From DASYKT01 sp035995185 (GTDB lineage Bacteria; Acidobacteriota; Blastocatellia; Pyrinomonadales; Pyrinomonadaceae): a stretch of DNA of 64,000 nucleotides. Shown here piece after piece: positions 44,755 to 53,150 of the stretch (its first letter is position 1; each line of letters starts with the position of its first letter). The translations under genes were made by a program, and so were the position numbers. Under the pieces are notes generated by a model. The model had not been told where the DNA came from. It did no database searches and saw only the letters and a program-made list of their open reading frames with translations. Location: positions 1-64,000 of the forward strand of contig DASYKT010000024.1 of the NCBI GenBank assembly GCA_035995185.1, written 5' to 3'.

Positions 44755-45647
44755 CTATATTTCTTCAGCCACCGACCCCAGTACGTTATTTATTTTTGGC
44801 TGCCAACCCAATTCAGCCCGCGCTTTCACAGCTCTCACCCGGCTGTTTGAGGCGAGCGCAAAGACCGCAGATTTGCTCCATTCTTTTTCCGCGTCTTCGC
44901 GGTCCCAGCTCGCGGCCGGCTTACCAAATTCCAGCAGCCGCCCGATCTCCTCGGCGATATTTTTTATATTCTCTTCGCCGTTTCGACATAGAAAAAATCA
45001 CCGGGTTTTGCGCCTTTGATCGCCAACAGGTAAAGGTCCACCAGGTCTGAAATATGCACATTCGACCAGCGATTCAGCCCGCGTCCGAAGTACCGCGCGA
45101 CGCCGTCTTTTTTCGCCTGCTCGATAAGCGACGGTATCTGGCTGCTGCTTTTGTGCAGACCGGTCCCGCGCCCGTAGATCATCGTCGGGCAGATCACTAT
45201 CGAGCGAATTTCATCTTTCGCGGCGCTCCTGACTATTCTATCCAGATCGACCCGCGCTACTTTTTGCGGCAGCGGTTCAAACACCGTTTCTTCATCGAAG
45301 ATCTTATCGCCGGGCTCGCCATAGGCGTCGTCCCCTACGATGCTCGAACCGCTGTTTTGAATAAAGGTTTTTCCGCTGCCGACAATGGCTTTTAATAAAG
45401 CTTCTACCGCTCCGCGGTGATCGGAACTGGCGGCATTGATAATAACGTCCGCGTCATTTGCCGCGCCGGACAATATCTCGCTATCGTCCAGCTCACCTAG
45501 GACCGGCGCAATATTACGGCTCAGTAAATACTCGGCCTTTTCTTTATTGCGCGCCAACCCCGACACCGTGTAGCCACTTGCTACCAGGGCTTCGGCGATA
45601 CTTCCACCGATATACCCGGTAGCGCCTGTAATAAATACTTTCATCAT
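44755..45647 (-). pseudogene. NAD-dependent epimerase/SDR (extended type), frameshifted
   Basis: Frame from the ATG at 45647: VFITGATGYIGGSIAEAL (nucleotide loop), ICPTMIYGRGTGLHK, NRWSNVHISDLVDLYLLAI. It stops early at 44964 after YVETAKRI. Adding one A to the run at 44981-44983 gives YVENGEENIKNIAEEIGRLL and continues to AELGWQPKINNVLGSVAEEI with a stop at 44755, the normal family ending. About 70 residues are lost as read. The start overlaps the stop of the upstream AhpD-like gene. Confidence 0.85.
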
Positions 45648-46117
45648 TGACCCGTTGTATGTTTAGCCGTCTCCTGAACCTGGTACGATCCCACATCGGC
45701 CGCGAAGCCTATGGACAAACGATTCCAGCCGTTGATCGCCACCACCGCCATGGTCAGATCGACCAGTTCTTTCTCGCTGAAATGCTTTCGCACCCGCTCG
45801 TACTTTTCGTCTGAAATTTCATTGCCGGAGATCAGCGTCAATTCCTCCGCCCATTCCAGCGCGGCGCGTTCGCGGTCGGTGTAAAACGTAGTTTCACGCC
45901 ATGCCGGCAGGCAATAAAGCCTTTGCTCGGTCTCACCCAGGGCTCGCGCGTCTTTCGAATGCATGTCCAGGCAATATCCGCAGCCGTTTATTTGCGAAAC
46001 CCGAAACTTGATCAGCAGAAGCAGCGAAGGCTCAACCTCACTTTTACTCAAATATTGCTCTAACCCGAACATCGCTCTGAACGCTTCGGGCGCCACCTTG
46101 TTGTATTCAATTCTCAT
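45644..46117 (-). CDS. AhpD-like / carboxymuconolactone decarboxylase family protein
   Basis: 157 residues. INGCGYCLDMHSKDAR carries the AhpD-type CxxC (C46, C49) and H53, giving peroxidase-linked disulfide chemistry. RETTFYTDRERAALEWAEELT and VVAINGWNRLSIGFAAD are typical of the YnjA/DUF family branch. Its TGA overlaps the next ATG, so translation is coupled. Confidence 0.92.
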   Translation of the reverse strand: MRIEYNKVAPEAFRAMFGLEQYLSKSEVEPSLLLLIKFRVSQINGCGYCLDMHSKDARALGETEQRLYCLPAWRETTFYTDRERAALEWAEELTLISGNEISDEKYERVRKHFSEKELVDLTMAVVAINGWNRLSIGFAADVGSYQVQETAKHTTGQ

Positions 46118-46148
46118 TGTGTTTTGTTCTCCTTTTAAAGTTCAAAAG

Positions 46149-47048
46149 TTAAACCTGACCGACCCAACTTTCATCGGCCACCTCATGCCACCGCTCACGG
46201 ATGACTTCAAACTCTTCGGGCGCTAATTTTCCTTCCGCCACATACTTGGCATTTTCACGCCAACGGCCCGGTTTTGCCGTGCCCACGATCGCCGTCGTCA
46301 CGCCCTCGACCGACAGCGTAAAACGCAGCGCGGCCGCGATCGATCCTTCGACGCTCTTCTTTACAAATGGGTATCGCAATTTCTGGATCCTTTCCCAGTA
46401 ATCATGATGATAGGGATTTTCCGGTTTCTCTTTATTAAGCCAAACCGCATTAGCTATCGGCCGCTTGGCGATCACACCCATGTCGCGCTCTTTCGCCGCG
46501 GGAATTGTTAATTCGACTGCCTGTTGGTCGGCGATATTCACAGACGTCTGCAGCGTGTCGAAAAAATCCATCTCAACAGCATATTTGGCGTCAAAGCTGT
46601 CGCCCGAATAACCCGCGAACCGCGTGTAACCGCGCTCTTTTGCTATGATCAGCGCTTCGATCACTTCGCCCTGTTTTAGAATTTCCAGCCCGCAGCTATG
46701 CAGCTGCGCCACGTCCAGATGGTCGGTCTGCAGATTTCTCAAACTCGTTTGAATGGTTTCCAAAATTCCCTGCTTCGACCAATCGTGACGCGTGAAGCGT
46801 TCCAGCGCGCCGCATTTTGAAAGCAGCACCACATCCTTGCGCCGGCCGGCGATCGCCTTGCCTATCAGCTCTTCGCTATCGCCGTATGCGGCCGCCGTAT
46901 CGATCAGATTCAGCCCGGCGTCGATCGCCGAATTGAGTAATTCATCGACGACCGCCTGCGTGACTTCCGGGTCCCGGTCGATCTCAACCCCGCCGAAACC
47001 CAGGCGGCTGACTTCCAATTCTGTTTTTCCCAGCCTCGACCGTTCCAT
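46149..47048 (-). CDS. Aldo/keto reductase
   Basis: 299 residues. VSRLGFGGVEID, NLIDTAAAYGDSEELIG (Asp and Tyr), LLSKCG (Lys), DVAQLHSCGLEIL (His). The C-terminal cofactor site reads TTAIVGTAKPGRW. Second AKR of the run and only distantly like the one at 42068. Its ATG shares one A with the TAA of the glutathione peroxidase gene. Confidence 0.93.
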   Translation of the reverse strand: MERSRLGKTELEVSRLGFGGVEIDRDPEVTQAVVDELLNSAIDAGLNLIDTAAAYGDSEELIGKAIAGRRKDVVLLSKCGALERFTRHDWSKQGILETIQTSLRNLQTDHLDVAQLHSCGLEILKQGEVIEALIIAKERGYTRFAGYSGDSFDAKYAVEMDFFDTLQTSVNIADQQAVELTIPAAKERDMGVIAKRPIANAVWLNKEKPENPYHHDYWERIQKLRYPFVKKSVEGSIAAALRFTLSVEGVTTAIVGTAKPGRWRENAKYVAEGKLAPEEFEVIRERWHEVADESWVGQV

Positions 47049-47599
47049 TATTTACTAAGTTCGGCCTCAACCTTTTCAAGCAAACGCTCATCTTCGGCGG
47101 TCACATCCGGGGCAAACCTGGCCGCGATCTCGCCGTCTTTACCGACCAGAAATTTCTCAAAATTCCACAGGATGTCCTTCGGATCTTCTCTTTGCTGGCC
47201 ATGCCCTTTCAGCCGTTCTTCAAACGCGTCGCCGTTGCTCACATCGGCTTCGCTTTTCGCGCCTGTCAAATATTTATAAAGCGGGTGCTGATCGTCGCCC
47301 TTGACGGAGATCTTGCTGAAAAGCGGAAATTGCACGTTGTAATTCGTGTCGCAAAAATCCTTGATCTCTTCTTCGGTGCCGGGTTCCTGCCCGAGAAAAT
47401 TGTTGGCCGGAAAACCGAGCACTTCAAATCCCTTGTCGCGATGATCTTCGTAAAGTTTTTCCAAGCCCGTGTACTGCGGCGTCAACCCGCATTTCGAAGC
47501 GACATTCACCACCAGCAGCACTTTGTCTTTGTAATCGCCAAGGGTCGTTTCCGTACCGTCGATCCGCTTGACCGGAATTTCGTAAAGTTCGTTTGCCAT
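47048..47599 (-). CDS. Glutathione peroxidase family peroxidase (Cys type)
   Basis: 183 residues. NVASKCGLTPQYTGLEKLY has C37 where animal enzymes have Sec; FPANNFLGQEPG and ILWNFEKFLVGKDG supply the Gln and Trp of the catalytic set. These enzymes are usually reduced by thioredoxin, which fits the trx gene in the same run. Reduces organic and hydrogen peroxides. Confidence 0.95.
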   Translation of the reverse strand: MANELYEIPVKRIDGTETTLGDYKDKVLLVVNVASKCGLTPQYTGLEKLYEDHRDKGFEVLGFPANNFLGQEPGTEEEIKDFCDTNYNVQFPLFSKISVKGDDQHPLYKYLTGAKSEADVSNGDAFEERLKGHGQQREDPKDILWNFEKFLVGKDGEIAARFAPDVTAEDERLLEKVEAELSK

Positions 47600-47606
47600 A
47601 AAATTT

Positions 47607-48263
47607 TTAGTCTCTTTCCTTTGTGATCACCATCAGCCCATCGCGCACGGCCAGCAAAATATTACTCACGCGCTCGTCCGCCTGGATCTTTTTATTAAAC
47701 TCGTGCAGCGCGCGGGTGTTGTCGTTTACTTCTTCGCCCGCGGCTGCGTTTAGGACATCGCCGCTCCATAAAACATTGTCGGCGATGATCACACCGCCCA
47801 TCCGAAGCTTGGGAAAAACCTGGTCGAAGTAGTTGCCGTAATTAGGCTTATCGGCGTCGATAAACACCAGGTCGAAGGTTTCATCCAAAGTCGGAATTAT
47901 CTCGAGCGCGCTTCCCAGCCGCGCGTCGATCCTGTCTTGCAGCAGCGAACGCGACCAGAATTGCTTGGCGATAGCGTTTGTCTCTTCGCTGATATCGAGC
48001 GTGATAAGTTTGCCGTCGTCGGTCAGCCCTTCGGCCAGGCACAGCGCCGAGTACCCGACATATGTGCCGACCTCGAGTATCCGCCGCGGGCGGACCATCT
48101 TGCTGAAAGTCGCCAGCAGCCGTCCCTGGTAAAAACCGGAGAGCATCGCTTTGTCGGTCCGCTCGCCGTAAGTTTTTTCCAGCAGTTCGGTCAAAACGCC
48201 GCTTTCCGGCGTCGTATAATTTTGCGCGTATTCCTGTATTTCGGGTGCGATCATATCTTTCAT
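47607..48263 (-). CDS. SAM-dependent O-methyltransferase (CCoAOMT-like)
   Basis: 218 residues. ILEVGTYVGYSALCLAEGL (motif I), LITLDISEE, DLVFIDADKPNYGNYFDQVF (metal-binding Asp), VIIADNVLWSGDV. Methylates catechol-like hydroxyls with Mg2+. Start overlaps the stop of the DUF3303 gene; 7 bases before the peroxidase gene. Confidence 0.95.
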   Translation of the reverse strand: MKDMIAPEIQEYAQNYTTPESGVLTELLEKTYGERTDKAMLSGFYQGRLLATFSKMVRPRRILEVGTYVGYSALCLAEGLTDDGKLITLDISEETNAIAKQFWSRSLLQDRIDARLGSALEIIPTLDETFDLVFIDADKPNYGNYFDQVFPKLRMGGVIIADNVLWSGDVLNAAAGEEVNDNTRALHEFNKKIQADERVSNILLAVRDGLMVITKERD

Positions 48264-48529
48264 AAGTGCGGTTTTATTTTCTCCGTTGCTTCTGCCGAGG
48301 TGATCACCGGAAAGACCTCAAATTCAACTATGTCTTTCCAATTATTCATCCACTGCTTAAGCAGTTTTTCGTCATCGGTTTCCATCAATTGAAAACACTT
48401 TTTCAGGTCCTTATCTACCCAGCTTGAAACATACTCCAGACCGGCCGGAGCCAGCCTGCCCTTCTTTTCAAACCGGCGGTAAACTTCGACCGTGTTTTCT
48501 CCAAAATTTTCCACCACCATATAGAGCAT
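48260..48529 (-). CDS. DUF3303-type small protein
   Basis: 89 residues. LYMVVENFGENTVEVYRRFE, WVDKDLKKCFQLMETDD and WKDIVEFEVFPVITSAEA match DUF3303, a ferredoxin-like fold related to antibiotic monooxygenases. Role unknown. Coupled by ATGA overlap to the O-methyltransferase gene. Confidence 0.85.
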   Translation of the reverse strand: MLYMVVENFGENTVEVYRRFEKKGRLAPAGLEYVSSWVDKDLKKCFQLMETDDEKLLKQWMNNWKDIVEFEVFPVITSAEATEKIKPHL

Positions 48530-48548
48530 AAATTTAATTAATAACTAA

Positions 48549-49568
48549 TCATTGATCACTGTTCGTTACCCGAACAACTATTTTGCCAAAATGCGCGCCG
48601 CTATCCATATATTTCAAAGCCTCCGGCGCTTGTTCGAATTCAAAAACCTTATCGATCACAGGCTTTAATTTATTGAGCGAGATCGCCGCATTCATTTCTT
48701 CAAACATTTTCCGCGATCCGACAAAGATCCCCTGCAGCTTTATCGTCTTCATAAATATCTGCATGGGGTTAAAATCGCCCTTGCCGGCGACCACGCCGAT
48801 CAGCGCGATGTGCCCGGACATCCTTACCGAGCTCAGCGAACGCTGCAGCGTTCCCGGCCCGCCGACTTCGACCACGTGATCGACGCCGCGTTTTCCCGTG
48901 ATCTCTTTGACCACATTGTCCCAATCTTCGTGCGTTCTGTAATTGATCGTTTGATCGGCACCGAGTTGTTTTGCGTGCTCCAGTTTTTCGTCCGAACCGG
49001 AGGTCGAGATCACCGTCGCGCCCAGCGCTTTGGCAAACTGCAGCGCAAAGATCGAAACGCCGCCCGTGCCCAGCGTCAGCACCGTATCGCCCGCTTTCAG
49101 ATTCCCCGAATCGACCAGCGCGTGCCAGGCGGTCACCGCGGCACAGGGCAGTGTGGCCGCTTCTTCATAAGAAAGATGATCGGGAATAGCCACCAAGCCT
49201 TCTTCGCTAAAAACGGCAAACTCACGCAAAACACCGTCAATATCACCGCCCAGCGCCGTCCGCGCTTTGGCGTAATCGACCTCGCCGTCCCACCAGCCCT
49301 GCATAAAGATCGGGCAGACACGGTCGCCGGCCTTAAATCGCTTGACGGTATCACCCACCTCAACCACTTCGCCCGCGCCGTCGGAAAAAGGCACGATCGG
49401 CATTTTGAGTTTCGGATTATACGTCCCCTGGACCATCCGCAGATCGCGATAGTTGAGCGAGGCCGCGTGAATTTTCACCAGCACTTCGCCCGCCCCGGGC
49501 ACGGGCTTTTCCCTCTCCACCAAAGCGAGATTGTCTATACCGAATTGTTGGATCTCAAATGTTTTCAT
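48549..49568 (-). CDS. Zinc-less medium-chain dehydrogenase/reductase (quinone reductase-like)
   Basis: 339 residues from the ATG at 49568. A longer upstream frame crosses the family D repeat and is not used. LNYRDLRMVQGTYNPKL, PFSDGAGEVVEVGD, LTLGTGGVSIFALQFAKALG (NADP loop), HFGKIVVRV. No structural zinc Cys block. Likely reduces quinones or enals with NADPH. Confidence 0.93.
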   Translation of the reverse strand: MKTFEIQQFGIDNLALVEREKPVPGAGEVLVKIHAASLNYRDLRMVQGTYNPKLKMPIVPFSDGAGEVVEVGDTVKRFKAGDRVCPIFMQGWWDGEVDYAKARTALGGDIDGVLREFAVFSEEGLVAIPDHLSYEEAATLPCAAVTAWHALVDSGNLKAGDTVLTLGTGGVSIFALQFAKALGATVISTSGSDEKLEHAKQLGADQTINYRTHEDWDNVVKEITGKRGVDHVVEVGGPGTLQRSLSSVRMSGHIALIGVVAGKGDFNPMQIFMKTIKLQGIFVGSRKMFEEMNAAISLNKLKPVIDKVFEFEQAPEALKYMDSGAHFGKIVVRVTNSDQ

Positions 49569-49576
49569 ATCTAAAA

Positions 49577-49627
49577 CTCCCCTCCTTACGCAAGGAGGGG
49601 TGGCGCGCTTAGCTCGGGCGGCGTGGT
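49577..49627. repeat. Dispersed repeat, family D (copy 2)
   Basis: TCCCCTCCTTACGCAAGGAG hairpin, then GGCGCGCTTAGCTCGGGCGG and CGTGGTT. Related to 39884-39933. Lies between doxX and the dehydrogenase gene. Confidence 0.78.
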
Positions 49628-49633
49628 TCCAGC

Positions 49634-50038
49634 CTATTCCGTTACGATAACCGGTCTCCGGGCGATCAGCGAGTCCAAACTCCACGGTCCGCCGCCGGCG
49701 AAAAACAAATAGAAAAACACAAAACAATAAAGCACAGCCAATTCGCCTTTATTCACGATCGGCAGGAAAGCGCCCGGCGCATGCACCATAAAATAGGCTA
49801 CGGCCATCGTTCCGCTCAGGATAAAAGCTGCCCAGCGCGTAAACAATCCGAAGATCAACAGTAAGCCGCCGAAAAATTCAATGATCCCTGCCAACATCAT
49901 CAAACCGCCCGTGGCGGGATGGTCGGACGGAGGGTAATTAAAAAGTTTCTGGCTGCCGTGCCACAAAATAAGAAACCCTGCAATAATTCGTAAAATACTC
50001 AGCACCCTGGGTGCGTTTGCTGCTAAAAATGAGTTCAT
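49634..50038 (-). CDS. DoxX family membrane protein
   Basis: 134 residues, four membrane helices. ILRIIAGFLILWHGSQKLFN and IIEFFGGLLLIFGLFTRWAA are typical DoxX blocks. Such proteins are often linked to thiol or sulfur redox stress and to Rrf2 regulators. Directly downstream of the Rrf2 gene (45 bases). Confidence 0.93.
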   Translation of the reverse strand: MNSFLAANAPRVLSILRIIAGFLILWHGSQKLFNYPPSDHPATGGLMMLAGIIEFFGGLLLIFGLFTRWAAFILSGTMAVAYFMVHAPGAFLPIVNKGELAVLYCFVFFYLFFAGGGPWSLDSLIARRPVIVTE

Positions 50039-50083
50039 CTATCCTCTCCCCGTTATAAGATATTTACTGCTTTTACTCGAGTT

Positions 50084-50506
50084 TTAAACTGCAACTTTCT
50101 CGACCGATCTGTTCACATCCTGCAAAGTATATTTCGCCAGTTCTTTATCGATCGCCTTATTTACATTTATCTGCAATTTTGCCAACACCTGCTCGATATT
50201 TCCACCCACCGGGCATTTTGGATTCGGTTTTTGCCGGTGGAGTTCAAAAAGCTCTCCGCTCGAAACCGCGCGATAAACGTCCAGTAGGTTAATATCTTTC
50301 GGCTTGCGCGAAAGCTGTGTGCCGCCGCAGGCCCCGGTGCGCGAAACTACCAGCCCGGCAGAGCTTAGCTGCGCCAGAATACGGCGTATCACCACCGGAT
50401 TCGTATTGACGCTCTCGGCAATATGCTCCGATTTCATATTTTCATCGCAGCACGTCGACAACATCGAAAGAACATGGACCGCAATGGAAAATCTGCTATT
50501 TGGCAT
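50084..50506 (-). CDS. Rrf2 family transcription regulator
   Basis: 140 residues from the ATG at 50506 (a TTG at 50515 also in frame). MPNSRFSIAVHVLSML is the standard Rrf2 start. Winged helix-turn-helix EHIAESVNTNPVVIRRILAQ, wing GACGGTQL, and a lone CPVG cysteine in the region where Fe-S or redox Rrf2 proteins carry theirs; C18-C19 lie near the N-terminus. Probably a redox- or electrophile-sensing repressor. A palindrome covers its own start region. Confidence 0.92.
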   Translation of the reverse strand: MPNSRFSIAVHVLSMLSTCCDENMKSEHIAESVNTNPVVIRRILAQLSSAGLVVSRTGACGGTQLSRKPKDINLLDVYRAVSSGELFELHRQKPNPKCPVGGNIEQVLAKLQINVNKAIDKELAKYTLQDVNRSVEKVAV

Positions 50507-50507
50507 T

Positions 50508-50526
50508 TGTAACAATGATAGTTACA
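50508..50526. promoter_or_regulatory. Palindromic operator over the rrf2 start region
   Basis: TGTAAC (50508-50513), AATGATA, GTTACA (50521-50526): perfect 6-base half-sites spaced by 7. It ends two bases upstream of the rrf2 ATG. Position and symmetry suit binding by the Rrf2 dimer and self-repression; that it controls the whole downstream run is inference. Confidence 0.7.
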
Positions 50527-50547
50527 TTTGAAAATAAAGTCAAGAGG

Positions 50548-50633
50548 CAATTTTTCACCACAAAGACACGAAGAACACAAAGATTTTTTAATATGTTCTT
50601 AGTGCTCTTATGTGCCTTTGTGGTGAAAAATTG
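50548..50633. repeat. Dispersed hairpin repeat, family A variant (copy 5)
   Basis: CAATTTTTCACCACAAAGACAC... pairs with ...GTGCCTTTGTGGTGAAAAATTG; centre contains AAGAACACAAAGA and TGTTCTTAGTG. Longest and most regular arms of the family. It separates the rrf2 promoter from the TIGR01777 gene. Confidence 0.88.
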
Positions 50634-50635
50634 CT

Positions 50636-51532
50636 TTATTCCAGCGCTTTTTTCAACGCTTCTTTTAATTCGGGATATTTAAAGGTAAATCCGAGGTCCT
50701 GCAGTTTTTTTGGAATGACGCGGCTTCCCCCGAGCAGCAGGGTTTCACCCATTTCACCAAACATAAATTTGACGCCGAATTCCGGTATGGGAATAAAAGT
50801 CGGGCGGTTAAGAACTTCGCCCAGGGTTTTCGTGAAAGTTTGATTCGTAACGGGATTCGGCGCGGTCACGTTTATTGCGCCGCGTACATTTTCATTTTCC
50901 AGCGCAAACAGAATGGCCCCGATCATATCTTCGAGCGCGATCCAGCTCATCCATTGCGTACCGCCGCCGACCACGCCGCCCACTCCAAAACTAAAAGGCG
51001 TCAGCATCTGCGCCAGCGCGCCGCCGTCTTTTGAGAGCACGATCCCCGTCCGCAAAAAAATAACTCTCGCGCCAAAGTCAGCCGCCTTGCGCGCTTCCGC
51101 TTCCCACGGGACACAGATCTCCGGCAAAAATCCTTCGCCCGGCGTGCTTTCTTCCGTTAGAATCTCGTCGCCGCGATTTCCGTAGTAACCGATCGCCGAG
51201 GCCGAAATAAAATGCTTCGGTGGATTTTTTGTTTTATCTAACGCGCTAACTAAAACCCGTGTGCCGACGGTCCGGCTTTCCTTGATCAGCCGCTTCTTTT
51301 CCTTTGTCCAGGTCTGCCCGATCGGTTCACCGGCCAGATGCAGCACCGCGTCCATGCCTTCCAGCTTTGCCTGTTCGCCCTCGGTAAAACCTTCCTCGGC
51401 ATCCCACCGGATCTCATGATCGTTCCTCGGCTCTTTGCGGATGAGCGAAAAGATCTCGTGCCCCTTCGCTTCCAAAGCAGGGATCAAATGTTTGGCAATT
51501 AAACCGGTTGCACCGCTGATGAGGATCTTCAT
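50636..51532 (-). CDS. TIGR01777/YfcH-type epimerase-like protein
   Basis: 298 residues from the ATG at 51532. ILISGATGLIAKHLIPALE (nucleotide loop), DAVLHLAGEPIGQTW, SASAIGYYGNRGDEILTE, GVGGVVGGGTQWMSWIALED. The C-terminal DUF1731 block ends LGFTFKYPELKEALKKAL. SDR fold with the YxxxK region altered, as usual in this family. Function not firmly known. Confidence 0.93.
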   Translation of the reverse strand: MKILISGATGLIAKHLIPALEAKGHEIFSLIRKEPRNDHEIRWDAEEGFTEGEQAKLEGMDAVLHLAGEPIGQTWTKEKKRLIKESRTVGTRVLVSALDKTKNPPKHFISASAIGYYGNRGDEILTEESTPGEGFLPEICVPWEAEARKAADFGARVIFLRTGIVLSKDGGALAQMLTPFSFGVGGVVGGGTQWMSWIALEDMIGAILFALENENVRGAINVTAPNPVTNQTFTKTLGEVLNRPTFIPIPEFGVKFMFGEMGETLLLGGSRVIPKKLQDLGFTFKYPELKEALKKALE

Positions 51533-51580
51533 GACTTGATTATATAACAGTTTGATTTCTACGCGGCGAGCAGGCAACGG

Positions 51581-51685
51581 GTCAGTACCGGGAACGCAGT
51601 GACCGGCTTTGAGCGCAGCGAAAAAACACCGAGCATTAGCTCTTAATGAGATAAGAAGCCGGTCACTTTCGTTCCCGGTACTGAC
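51581..51685. repeat. Palindromic element, family B (copy 2)
   Basis: GTCAGTACCGGGAACGCAGT... and ...TCGTTCCCGGTACTGAC with CCGGCTTTGAGCG inside the left arm, as in the copy at 22103-22202. The loop differs. It starts 48 bases upstream of the TIGR01777 start codon. Confidence 0.92.
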
Positions 51686-51687
51686 TT

Positions 51688-52029
51688 TCACTCACTAATA
51701 AAGGTTGAGCCGGAATATTTTGGCAGCCCGCAATTATTGCACTCTCTCTGCATCACTGGCGACGGCGTCCAGCGTGTCAACTTAAAAAAAGTTTTGCCGC
51801 ACCTTGGGCACGGCCAGTTATGAAAACGGAGTACGAAATAAAGGCTCAGAACGGGCCAGGCAAAAAATAAGGGGAAAAGTAAGTGGGCCGAAGCCGGAGC
51901 GATATAAGCCAAAGCTGAAACCAGAAAGAAAATCACGAACAGTCCCAGCACAAATGTCGCAAAAAAGAAATTTCTCCTCCTGCGATAATCCTGCCATTCT
52001 TTCTGGTAGGGAAACGCATTTTCCGGCAT
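51688..52029 (-). CDS. Membrane protein with zinc ribbon
   Basis: 113 residues. Two membrane helices (FFFATFVLGLFVIFFLVSAL and LLFPLFFAWPVLSLYFVLRF) followed by CPRCGKTFF and CNNCGLPKY, a four-Cys zinc ribbon. Unknown role. Confidence 0.75.
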   Translation of the reverse strand: MPENAFPYQKEWQDYRRRRNFFFATFVLGLFVIFFLVSALAYIAPASAHLLFPLFFAWPVLSLYFVLRFHNWPCPRCGKTFFKLTRWTPSPVMQRECNNCGLPKYSGSTFISE

Positions 52030-52062
52030 AGACTTTGAGCGCGATTACCGTTCTCATCAGCT

Positions 52063-52833
52063 TTATTTTATCGCGCCTTGGATCGGGCTCGATGCGCTGG
52101 CGTACAAACGCTTCGACATGCGGCCGCTTTGATAGGCGAGCCTTCCCGCCTGCACGGCGAGTTTCATGGCTTCGGCCATTTGCGCGGCGTTGGTGGCTTC
52201 GGCGATGGCGGTGTTCATTAGGATGGCGTCGGCGCCCAGTTCCATCGCGATCGCCGCATCCGAAGCCGTTCCCACACCGGCATCGACAATGATGATCGCA
52301 TCAGGCAATTGCTCACGCATGATCCGCAGGTTGGCCGGGTTTTGTACGCCCATTCCGGAACCGATCGGCGCCGCCAGCGGCATCACCGCCGGGCAGCCCG
52401 CGTCCAATAATTTTTTCGCCATGATCAGATCGTCGGTAAAATATGGCAGCACCACAAAGCCTTCCTTGACCAACACGCGCGCCGCTGCGAGCGTCTGTTC
52501 GTTGTCGGGAAAAAGCGTGGTCTGGTCGCCGATCACTTCCAGTTTTACCCAATCGGTTTCCAGCGCTTCGCGCGCCAGCCGCGCCGTACGCAGCGCATCT
52601 TCGGCGGTGTAGCATCCGGCCGTGTTCGGCAGTATCTGCATCTGCGGGTCGAGATGGTCGAGAAAAGATTCGACCTTGCGGTCGAGCGGCACGCGGTTCA
52701 CCGCCACCGTCACCATTTCCGCGCCCGAAGCCTTATGCGCATCCTGCATTTCCTGGTACGAACGATATTTTCCGGTGCCGATTATCAAGCGAGATCTGAA
52801 CAGCTTTCCCGCCAGTTGAAATGAATCTGTCAT
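52063..52833 (-). CDS. thiG: Thiazole synthase
   Basis: 256 residues. Forms the thiazole ring of thiamine from deoxyxylulose phosphate, dehydroglycine and ThiS thiocarboxylate. Schiff-base K97 in WVKLEVIGD; FRSRLIIGTGKY, LPNTAGCYTAEDALRTA, PLAAPIGSGMG, VDAGVGTASDAAIAMELGAD. Follows thiS by about 90 bases. No TPP riboswitch is visible upstream. Confidence 0.97.
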   Translation of the reverse strand: MTDSFQLAGKLFRSRLIIGTGKYRSYQEMQDAHKASGAEMVTVAVNRVPLDRKVESFLDHLDPQMQILPNTAGCYTAEDALRTARLAREALETDWVKLEVIGDQTTLFPDNEQTLAAARVLVKEGFVVLPYFTDDLIMAKKLLDAGCPAVMPLAAPIGSGMGVQNPANLRIMREQLPDAIIIVDAGVGTASDAAIAMELGADAILMNTAIAEATNAAQMAEAMKLAVQAGRLAYQSGRMSKRLYASASSPIQGAIK

Positions 52834-52925
52834 ACGCTGAATTTACATCAATAATGCACCAAATAGAAACGCGGACTAAAGCAAAGCTCTAATCCGCAAT
52901 CCCAAATCTAAAATCCTAAATCGGC

Positions 52926-53141
52926 TCACCCTCCGCCGACAAAATGCACGATCTCTATCTTATCGGCATCTTTTACTTTTACATTTTCCCAATTGATGCG
53001 GCGGACGACCTCGCTGTTTAATTCGACGGCCAATCTTTCGGCGGGCAGTTCCAGATGCTTTAGCAATTCTGCGAGATTAATGTCCGGAGGAACCTGTTTT
53101 ATTTCGCCGTTTATTTTTACGCCAATGGTTTTCGGGATCAT
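52926..53141 (-). CDS. thiS: Sulfur carrier protein ThiS
   Basis: 71 residues. Ubiquitin-like fold, VKINGEIKQVPPDINLAELL, RLAVELNSEVV, and the C-terminal VHFVGGG whose last Gly is adenylated and thiocarboxylated. About six residues longer than typical at the N-terminus. Nine bases after the preceding gene on the same strand. Confidence 0.93.
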   Translation of the reverse strand: MIPKTIGVKINGEIKQVPPDINLAELLKHLELPAERLAVELNSEVVRRINWENVKVKDADKIEIVHFVGGG

Positions 53142-53150
53142 ACGGGCATT

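Noticed and set aside
48810..49574. 254-codon open frame antisense to the MDR gene
   Set aside because: The MDR gene has all family motifs; the antisense frame has none.
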